A stretch of DNA of 64,000 nucleotides from Haberlea rhodopensis (taxonomy: Eukaryota > Streptophyta > Magnoliopsida > Lamiales > Gesneriaceae). A program made the translations under genes and the position numbers. How positions within the stretch are numbered: position 1 is the stretch's first letter; each line of letters opens with the position of its first letter. Location: the NCBI GenBank assembly GCA_907163345.1, contig CAJQUN010000059.1:2192555-2256554 (forward strand), written 5' to 3'. Shown one piece after another: positions 56,255 through 64,000 of the stretch. Below the pieces are notes generated by a model. That model saw only the letters and a list, made by a program, of their open reading frames with translations, searched no databases and was not told the DNA's origin.

Positions 56255-57586
56255 ATCCTTTATTGAAATTCACCCGATGCAATATGCCCCATTGTGAAAC
56301 CCACAGTTCAACAATACAGGGCTTGCAAGATACCATGGAGTACATGCAATCCAACTTTCGCACAATAAAAAAAGTTGCTCTAATAAAAAAAAGTTTGACT
56401 AGGACATCACGGACTTTCTCGATTGGTTATCACCATTTGTTCCCAAATGAGACACTTCAAGTTCGAGGATACCATCTTTGCACCCTTTTCAAAATACTAA
56501 TGTGTACTAATCAAACTAGTTAAAATAAAATTATACACTTAGGAAAAAATTCAAAGTCAATTGGTTAACTGATATATTTACCCTTGTTGGGTTTGGCCCA
56601 TTACCTTATTATTGCATTGGGCTTTGGCCCCTCTTTACTTGCCATAACCGAGCCCCTTTACCATTCCCCCTTCACCCTTGCTCTTCCCTCTCCAGAAGCT
56701 TCCCCAGCGTACGCCTCTTCGGCTGGACCAACTCCTTGGGATTTGCTCCCCTCCTCTTCGTCTCCCTTGGTGCTATTAAGTTGGCTTTGTTCCATGATGA
56801 GGTAACACACTCTGATAACTGAAAATCCTTAGTGTATTTTCGTCCGCCCCCTTTCCTTTCGTGTTTCAGTGGTGGTTGGCCGTGAGTTTTGTGCTCGGTT
56901 GTGAGTGGTTCAGACGCTGACCGTGTGTTAAGCTTGGTGCTTTTGTGGCTGTGTGCTTCGGACAGTGGTTCGGGCAGTGTCTTCGGGCAATGTCTTTGGG
57001 CATTGTGTGTGTCTCCACCTTTTGGATTCGATACCTTGGTTCCCCGGTGACGACGTTGAAAGGAAACCCAGCTCGACCTGAGCCTTAATTCCCTACTCTT
57101 GTTTTGCATTTCAGTTTATAGTTTTTCTTAGAAATTGTATACTGTGATTGTTTTTTTGTTTCTTGATTGCAGGTTATCAATCGAGACTAAAGCGGAACGA
57201 AATCCTTACAACCCTGTCACCTAAAGTATTTGCGGTGTTCATACTTTAGAGCCACGAAATTATTCAATAAAAGCAAGAAATAATTGTCCCCATTAGTACG
57301 ACGCATTGGAAAAAATATGAGGAGCAATATACGAGTAGCGGTTCTATTCCAAGTGGCTACATCTTGGAAGGTAGATTTACCCTTCAAAACCAAGGTTACA
57401 CTGAGATGGGAGCAAATTAGAGTCAGCTTCCAGTGTATATAAGTCATATGAATTTACTTGAGAGACTAATTGGGGGGTTTGGTCGTTCACTTCTGGAAAA
57501 TTGTAAGGTGAAACTTGGATTTCACGATTACCCGAAAATAAAGACAAAATAGTTTGACTATCTATGTCCAATGAACCTAATACGAG
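56255..57586. other. intergenic, unassigned
   Basis: Contains a moderately GC-rich stretch (56585-57110) with paired TTGGGTTTGGCCCA/TTGGGCTTTGGCCC phrases. It also has a 145-codon open frame on the minus strand (57109-56672) without any recognisable motif, so it is not called. It might be part of an LTR or a lost gene, but no ends were found. Confidence 0.4.
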
Positions 57587-58063
57587 AATACAACAACAAC
57601 AACTAATCATTTAATCCTAATGAATTAGGGTAGACTATATGAACAATAGAGAGAATCAAATTGGATCGGACACATGCGTTAGTCTTTTCCAAACCCTTCT
57701 ATTGGTCAAAATATCTTATGTAATCCTCCTGCACTCCATGGCTTCAGGGTGTTCGTGGGCCGGATCGGACCGGATTCGGACCGGATCCGACCGGTCCCGG
57801 ACTCGTTTTTTGTGGAACCGGACCAATCCGGTTCAGAACCGGATTGGTCCGGTTCCGGTTCCATGGCTAATGCCATGGAACCGATCCGGTTAGGAACCAC
57901 GGTTCCGATTTGCCAGATTGGACCGGGTTAAACCGGTTCCAACCGGAACCGGTTTGGCCAACCCTTTTTTTTTCCAACTCAAATCGTAAAGGAAATATAT
58001 CATTTATTGAATATGGAAAACAACATAAAAGATACATCATTTGAAATTCATAACAAAAATACA

Positions 58064-60224
58064 TTACTCATCATAATTTATAAGTATAGTCTTGGCCAAT
58101 TCTTCTTCTTCTTCAGAACTTTCATTGCAGAACTCGTCGATTCCTCCTTCTCTCTTATTTCTTCTCTCAGCATCGAACCAATCTCTTAGCAGCGTAAGCA
58201 TGCACAATGATTCTGCTTGTCGAAAAACTCTAAAGTCTCCAATGAGCCGAGCACAAGTTGAAAATGCCGACTCTGATGCAACACTGGATGTTTGGACTGC
58301 AAATACATCTCTAGCCATTTTGGCTAAGACTGGATATTGTCTTGCGTTTGCTTTCCACCACTCTAGTACGTCAAAATTTTCATCTGTAATGAACATTTGA
58401 CCCAGGAAGAACTGCAACTCATTTGAAGAGGTAGATGACACTCCGCTTCCTCTCTGCTTCTTTCTTCCAAGGCTCCGCAACAGATTAATCCCTCCGCTTC
58501 GTGACTGACTAGCATCTTCTTCTTCTCCTCCTACTACACGCGCCGATGAGCTCTGTCCCTGTTCACTATGGTACAATCCAAACATATTTTGGAGAGAATG
58601 CATGATTGACGTCTTTTGATCGTCAACATCCTTATCCAAAAACGTACTGTAATATTCAAAGAAAGTATCGAAAGATCCTACACCCTGACTTGGGTCTAAC
58701 AATGTAGATATACAGTGCACGTGTGGAATTTGTTCCCAATATTTTTTAAACTTCTCCTCCATACGATAAACGAACGACATCAACTCAATATCATCTCTAA
58801 ATTCAATAAATTTGCAAAACATGTTAAATACAAGTGGTAGAAAATAATGAGAAGTAGGATTACAAACACCGGAGAAACGATATGTTGCATCTTTAAAGGT
58901 TGATAACAAAGCAGTTAAATTTTTAACAAAAAACCAATCCTTATCAGACAATAAATAACTTTCATCACTTTCAGGCATTTGATAAGAGTTATAAAAAGAA
59001 GTTAAAGCATCTTGATAAGGTAACATCGATTCTAACATTTTGTGCAAAGAATTCCATCGACTTACAATGGGCGGTGGAAAAAGAGTAAACCGAAGGTTCT
59101 GACTTGCACACGTATGTTTCCAATCACGCTTAATGCGTGATTGTCGTATCCATTGACAACAATTTTTAAGTTTGTCTATGCTACTACATTCAGCATCTTC
59201 ATAACCATCTTTTACTGCTAAATTAATTATATGGCATGCACATCTAACATGGAAAAAAACACCATTAAGCATTGGTCGTAAATATATTTTAAGTTCACGC
59301 ATTGCCGCGTTATTATTTGAAGCGTTGTCAAGTGTAATCGAACAAATTTTATCCGCAATTCCATAAAATCTACAAACATTAACAATATATTTAGCAATTT
59401 GGGAACCAGTATGTGCAGATTTTAATTCATCCAGTGACAAAATTCTTTTCTGCAAACACCAGTTATCATCAATCCAATGACCAGTAATAACAAGAAAAGA
59501 AAGTAATGCGGTATTCGTCCAAATATCAGTTGTTAAACTTAATCTGCAGTTAATAGAAGAAAGATGATCAACTAAAGTCTTACGGTAATCAAGAAACACA
59601 TCGACAATATTTCTTTTCAAAGTATGCCTAGAAATATGTCTAAAACATGGTTGGATACCAGAAGAAAATTCAACAAAGCCATCTTTTTCAGAAAACAAAA
59701 AAGGAAGTTCGCATCTTACAATAAAACGAACGAATAATCTTTTGTTCATTTCCGGTGTTAAGATAAAATTAGTGCCAGACTGAGGATTAATTTGAAGTTG
59801 GGTTGGTTCTCTACCTAATGGTTGTAAAGTAACATCATCAAAATTATGTTTTTTAACTAGATGTTTCTTAAAAGTTCCGGTACCGCGCAGCGGAACCACC
59901 TGTTTTATAATTATACGTGGTTTTACATATTTTACAAATAACAACAGATTCGTTCGTACCTGGTTTTGTCTCGACGTCAAAATGATCCCATACCTTGCTT
60001 CGTTTGGGACGGTTACTCGTGCGACTCGAAGCGGCAGTAGTCGCGGATGACCCGCCAGGGGCCGGATTTTGGGGGGCCGCCGGTTCTGCAACGTGTTCCG
60101 CTTCTTCAACATCATAAGCATTATCAAACTCGGCAAATATATCATAATTTTCTTGGAATAAATGTGGATTTGAGGCACCACCACGACCACCACGACCACC
60201 ACGACCAGTAGAAGAAGATGCCAT
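58064..60224 (-). pseudogene. hAT (Ac-like) transposase with one frame shift in the BED finger
   Basis: ATG at 60224 (MASSSTGRGGRGGRGG). The N-terminal 110 residues, in one frame, reach the first half of a BED zinc finger (VICKICKTTYNY). The second half (GTGTFKKHLVKKH) and the rest are in the next frame, so one base gain or loss lies around 59880-59895. The second frame is open for the rest of the element. It has the RNase H-like core (LTTDIWTNTALLSFLVITGH; ITLDNASNNNAAMRELK; FFHVRCACHIINLAVKDG) and the C-terminal hAT dimerisation domain (WWKANARQYPVLAKMARDVF, SSVASESAFSTCARL). Apart from this one shift it looks complete, so either the copy died recently or the base count is a sequencing error. 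Confidence 0.88.
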
Positions 60225-60381
60225 CGTATTAGTGGAAATATGGAAAAACGAGATAATTGTAATCAAGATTAGGATTGTAAGAGTAAGAGAGTTGGAGATG
60301 AAAAATTGAAGAGGAAAAATGAGGTATATATAGAAGCAAAATTTTTTTTTTTAAAAAAAAAAATTTTTTTTTTTAATTAAT

Positions 60382-60460
60382 CCGTTGCCCAACGGCTAAA
60401 ATAGCCGTTGGGCAACGGCAGTCCGTTGGCCAACGGTTACAATGCCGTTGGCCAACGGAA
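60382..60460. repeat. palindromic repeats in the hAT 5' region
   Basis: Four arms of CCGTTGCCCAACGG and CCGTTGGCCAACGG type: CCGTTGCCCAACGGCTA pairs with TAGCCGTTGGGCAACGG, and two copies of CCGTTGGCCAACGG follow. They lie between the right subterminal GGAACCGG array and the transposase ATG, about 160 bp upstream of it. Confidence 0.85.
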
Positions 60461-61331
60461 CCCTCCCCATTTTTTTTTAATTTTTAACCGGTTCCGGTTC
60501 CGGTCCGGAACCGGAACCGGTGGAACCGGAACCGCCGGATTGGCGGTTCCGGACCTATGGAACCGATCCGATCCGGGCAAAACCCGGATCGGATTCCGAT
60601 TTATAACCGGATCAACCGGTTCCGGTTTGGAACCGGAACCGACCGGTCCGGTTCCGGACCGGTTCCGGTTGATCCGGACCGTTAACCACCCTGACCATGG
60701 CTACACTTGACGCACATGTGCACTGTTAGGCATACGTCGAGCGTGACCAAACCAACGTAAGCGGCTTTCTTGCATCTTCTTTTCTATACAAATTACACAT
60801 ACTCCAGCTCGAATATCTTCGTTCCTTATTTTATTTCTTCTGGTCTTACCACACATCCAACGAAGAATATGCATATCTGTCACACTTATTTTTTGATGTA
60901 ATTCATCTTGGGTGCTCAGCATTCCGTCTCATACAACATTACAGGTCTAATAGCGATTTTATAAAACTTTCCCTACAATTTCAACGAGATATTACGATCT
61001 CTATAGAGATCCTCTTGTGGATCTTTAATCGGTCCAAAGTGCTGTCAAATGGATCTTTAATCGGTCTAAAGTTCTAAGATGTTGCCACATGTCCTCCAAA
61101 CTCAATAGTCGATTTCTAATCGTTGGGTCGAAAAAAGAACAAACCTAAGCAACAGCCTCTCCGCGTTTGTTGATTTCCCCACGTATTCGCATCTCGTACC
61201 GCGTTGATGTATGCAAAAAAATTGGTTAAAATCCCATTTTTTTAACGATTATTCATTACAAAGCTTCCTGTAGTTCAAACCATTGGGATTTTTTTTGCCG
61301 GAATTCATCGGTCAATTGATCATACATCGCC

Positions 61332-61368
61332 ATGAGTTTCCTGTTTGGAAAGAGGAAAACTCCCGCAG
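61332..61368 (+). CDS. first exon of a VPS2-like ESCRT-III gene (partial)
   Basis: ATG AGT TTC .. encodes MSFLFGKRKTPA and ends in G|GTCGGT, so the next codon begins with G as expected for the conserved Glu of the family (FGKRKTPAE). VPS2/CHMP2 proteins are ESCRT-III subunits for membrane scission at multivesicular bodies. The other exons are not found before the window ends. The first intron seems to have been enlarged by a MITE (61842-61979) and a Ty3/gypsy element (62630 onward). Called from one short exon only, hence moderate confidence. Confidence 0.55.
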
Positions 61369-62590
61369 GTCGGTTCCTTAGTTTCCCAGTTATTTTCTTT
61401 CTGTTTTCCGTTGAATTTGTACTTCTTATGAGGTTTGTCGAGATTGGAGTCTATATAGTTTGTATAAATATGGATCGCTTTCCGACGATCTTTCTGAATG
61501 AACAAACAATTATAAACATTGACTTTCTGGATTAGCTGAGGTATTTCACTTTGGCAAGTATATTGGGTTTAAAAATCTGTTGACGCGAATTGAATGTCTG
61601 ATTTTGTGGAAAGGTGATGAGATTTTTTGTCGTAAGAGATGCTAATAAATGATCCGAAGATATTTAAAACGATCGGATACGTGATCTGAGCTTAATTAAT
61701 TAAGCTTGTATGCGTGAGATAGAGAGCTTAGTGAAGAGCTGAACCTTTTAGGATTATTCTCCTCTCGGTTTCTTGGTTACATTGAGAAAAGGATTATTGA
61801 CGAAGAATTTTTTGAAACATGTTAATTTGGTCTAATGTATCGGGGGGAAGCGGATGCGGTTGACCCCAGTGGATCAACCCCAAAAAATGCATTTTCATTG
61901 GTTGGGAATGTGGCCCCATAATGTGGGCCCACATTCCCAAAAAAATTTGGGGTTGACCCAACACAGCCATGCCTTCCCCAAGAGAATCGCGGCATATCTC
62001 TTGTGAACTTATCTTCTCTCTTAAGAAAGTTGTCTTGTTTGAGTTATTACCGGCCTTCACCAGGCAGACTCCTCTTTCTTTGAGATGGTGAAGACTTTAA
62101 AAAGAGATCAGATGTGATTAGTTTAATTTTCGCATAAATCCTAACCCACTAGTAGATAAATCTTGGCATGGGGGATTACCAAAATGGTTATTGTTGGTAG
62201 CAAGATATCGATAATATATTTATAGTCAATAAACCATCGGGGCGGACATACATGGAAAAGATTAATTATTCCTTTTTCTAAAACCCTGTTTGGTATTCCA
62301 CCTATCAACATAGAGAGGTCAGTTGCAAAACTAGACCTGTGCAAAAAAGTTTTTTAAAAAATACACCTCACTCCACAAAAAGACATGGTCCTACATGTAG
62401 GATGATTCAACTTCGCCTGAGCTTATCCGATATCAACACAATATAACACAAACACAAAAACAATTTACTGGAATTGATACTGAAATGTATTACAAGAACA
62501 AACTGAAAGAAAAAAAACAATTGCAAACTACCCAGAGAGAATCTCTGTAGTTCACCCTAGCAAAGCTAGTAAATTTCCAACAAAATGATA
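61369..62590. other. presumed intron 1 of the VPS2-like gene
   Basis: No exon with ESCRT-III sequence is visible. It contains the small MITE at 61842-61979 and, toward the right, probably the LTR of the adjacent Ty3/gypsy element. The rest is AT-rich with no other feature. Confidence 0.4.
61842..61979. repeat. small inverted-repeat MITE
   Basis: GGGGGGAAGCGGATGCGG on the left pairs imperfectly with CATGCCTTCCCC on the right. Inside, GGTTGACCCC, TTGGGAATGTGG and CCACATTCCCAA are also inverted, so almost the whole 138 bp folds back. No target duplication is clear. Confidence 0.65.
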
Positions 62591-62619
62591 ACTGAATAGA
62601 TCCACGATTCTTCCAACTC

Positions 62620-62645
62620 TCTGTTATATTTCCCCCCATTACATG
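62620..62645 (-). other. candidate polypurine tract of the right-hand Ty3/gypsy element
   Basis: The minus strand reads AATGGGGGGAAATATAACAG just downstream of the pol remnant. A purine run at this place is expected beside the 3' LTR, which should start close to 62625. Its TG end was not resolved. Confidence 0.45.
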
Positions 62646-62739
62646 CATGTGTATTTCCCATTTTACCCCTCCTATTATAAACAATATGTATCTTGGGCTT
62701 CTCAAATATTGGGCCCGTATCATCACCCTCCACTTCAAC

Positions 62740-64000
62740 ATTTGCCTTGTCCTCAAGTAGCCTCCTCTTTGTTTCAGCCCTTCCATTGGATAAGAACTTG
62801 TAGTATCTGCTCCTCTCCTCTACCTCCTAGACAAGATGCTTTGACATTCATAATTGATTGCCAAATCTCCTTCTAACTCTTCTGGAATCTTTGCATTCTC
62901 TTCCCATTGTCTGCCAAGGGCTTTCTTGAGGCATGATGCATGAAAAACTGGATGCACTCGCGATCCCTCAGGCAGTTGTAGCCGATAGGCTACTGCTCCT
63001 ATCTTGTCAATTATCTTGAAGGGCCCGTAGTATCTCGCAGCTAGCTTTTGACATATTCTTCGGCTGATAGAGTGCTGCCTGTGCGGACGTAATTTCAGAA
63101 ATACCATATCCCCAATCATAAAAGCCACATCCCTTCGATGAGTGTTAGCATGCTTGATCATTCTCTGTTGCGCTCTATGTAAGGCGAATTTCAATTGCTT
63201 CAATAACTCATCACGGTCATGTAACTTTTGTGCAACCGCATCGACCATTGTTTATATGGGAAGATAATGTATAAGGGTAGGCGGTTTCCTGCCATAAACA
63301 GCCTCGAACGGGGTCATACCTGCTGCCGACTGAAACATGGTGTTGTACCAATATTCTGCCCAAGGAATCCATTCGGACCAAGTCTTCGGTTGCTCAGATG
63401 CAAAGCAACGAAGATATGTCTCCAAACATCGATTAAGCACTTCGGATTGACCATTGGTTTGAGGATAGTACGAAGAACTCATCTTCATCTTAGTACCCTA
63501 GTTTGAAAATTTCCAACCAAAATTTACTCATGAATATTGGATCTCTGTCACTCACAATCGACTTGGGGATCCCATGCAAACAAACTACTTCTTTTATGAA
63601 CATTTCTTCCACTCCCTTGGCTATGATCAGGTGCTTAAAAAGAAGAAAATGGGCTGCTTTTGTCAGTCGGTCTACCATCACCATGATGACCTCAAAGCCC
63701 CTGGATCTTGGCAACCCTGTTATGAAGTCTAAAGCCACCTCTTCCCATATATTTTGTGGTATAGGCAGTGCTTGTAACAACCCAGCAGGTGATTGAGCCA
63801 AGTACTTTTGTTGTTGCAAACAACACATTCCGCCACAAAATTACGTATGCCATTCTTCATCCCCTGCCATTAAAAAGTTCCAGCCAACTTTTTGTTAGTT
63901 CTGAGAGTCCCTGAATGTCCTCCAGAAGGTGTATTATGAAACTCAAGTAACTTTTGCACCCAGCCTGAATTCTGAGGTGGTACCAACCCGCCATTGTGCA
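62740..64000 (-). pseudogene. Ty3/gypsy integrase region with chromodomain trace, runs off the window
   Basis: Minus strand: a zinc-binding start (HNTPSGGHSG and C.VC, 63820-63950), then the integrase core with DFITGLPRS, VSDRDPIFMSKFW and YYPQTNGQSEVLNR (DDE residues). The GPFKIIDKIGAVAYRLQLP segment and HPVFHASCLKK follow, with a decayed chromodomain (ILQVLIQWKG) near 62770-62810. One base loss near 63489, an in-frame TAA at about 63250 and further stops near 62820 and 63870 break it. RT, RNase H and gag lie beyond the right edge. This is a different family from the element at 23472-32392 and is much more decayed. Confidence 0.85.

Larger units (their letters stand above)
57744..60694 (-). 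mobile_element. autonomous-type hAT element (2951 bp)
   Basis: Ends TCAGGGTGTTCGTGGGCC (left) and TCAGGGTGGTTAACGGTCC (complement of the right end). The 8-bp target duplication CCATGGCT lies at 57736-57743 and 60695-60702. Both subterminal regions (57755-57960 and 60486-60690) are packed with CCGGTTCC/GGAACCGG repeats, the expected transposase-binding arrays. It encodes the transposase at 58064-60224. It is inserted into an RTE-type LINE. Confidence 0.92.
57587..61000 (-). mobile_element. RTE-type LINE, 5'-truncated, interrupted by a hAT element
   Basis: Minus strand. Right of the hAT, the end of a non-LTR reverse transcriptase is readable (LYETECW near 60940, then ISVTDMHILRWMCGKTRRNK and SRLRWFGHARRM, 60922-60701). 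Left of the hAT, the 3' end of the element is present, with the 'gggtagactatatgaa' motif typical of plant RTE 3' ends and a short (GTT)n tail at 57587-57603. The two parts are joined by the 8-bp target duplication of the hAT at 57736 and 60695. It lacks the endonuclease and most of RT. Confidence 0.75.

Noticed and set aside
56672..57109. 145-codon minus-strand frame in a GC-richer stretch
   Set aside because: Ser/Lys/Arg/Thr-rich without a domain. It is probably open by chance because of base composition.

Overview
This is nuclear DNA of a flowering plant, almost certainly a eudicot. The genes have AT-rich introns with GT..AG borders and encode plant-specific families (Alfin-like PHD protein, BREVIS RADIX, BIG GRAIN1, PDAT1). 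Between them lies a dense layer of nested plant transposons: MULE, hAT, Ty3/gypsy, Ty1/copia, an RTE-type LINE, Helitron ends and SINE-like sequence. I cannot assign a family or species.

Genes, left to right. Minus strand: an Alfin-like histone reader (1105-4332, 5 exons) and phospholipid:diacylglycerol acyltransferase PDAT1 (6482-11889, 6 exons). Plus strand: a BREVIS RADIX family gene with two BRX domains (19701-21629, 4 exons), a chloroplast-type omega-amidase/Nit2-like nitrilase (44434-49645, 10 exons including a 16-nt microexon), a single-exon BIG GRAIN1-like gene (53464-54435), and what looks like the first exon of a VPS2-type ESCRT-III gene (61332-61368) that continues beyond the window. 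Every multi-exon model was assembled by hand from reading frames and splice borders. The exon lengths sum to open frames of 250, 684, 273 and 383 residues.

The mobile layer is the striking part. Three related MULE-type elements share one terminal design: a GGGT(T/A)TTT start, an AT-rich spacer, then a cluster of short perfect or near-perfect palindromes whose sequence is specific to each element. (1) 12262-14030 is a 1.77-kb foldback element, almost entirely a hairpin, flanked by a 10-bp duplication and lying 373 bp upstream of the PDAT1 start codon. (2) 22703-37790 is a large MULE carrying a plant mobile domain (PMD) gene and a convergent, decayed MURA-like transposase. It is split by a complete 8.9-kb Ty3/gypsy element (23472-32392, target duplication CCGTA) inserted at the sixth PMD codon. 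(3) 40364-43717 is a compact MULE with an exact 9-bp duplication. It carries an uninterrupted 676-codon transposase frame but has lost the PMD gene and the transposase SWIM zinc finger, apparently by one internal deletion.

Other elements include hAT MITEs in a PDAT1 intron and at 56004-56246. A 1.4-kb hAT-like element (50485-51859) holds Helitron ends and a tRNA-derived segment. A nearly complete autonomous-type hAT (57744-60694) sits inside an RTE-type LINE. Decayed copia gag (17.7-18.7 kb) and a possible pararetrovirus-like protease remnant (16.6-17.4 kb) lie upstream of the BRX gene. A second, decayed Ty3/gypsy element runs off the right edge and lies downstream of the VPS2-like first exon, probably inside its first intron.

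The host genes have unrelated housekeeping or developmental roles (chromatin, oil synthesis, auxin/root growth, nitrogen metabolism, ESCRT) and do not form a cluster.
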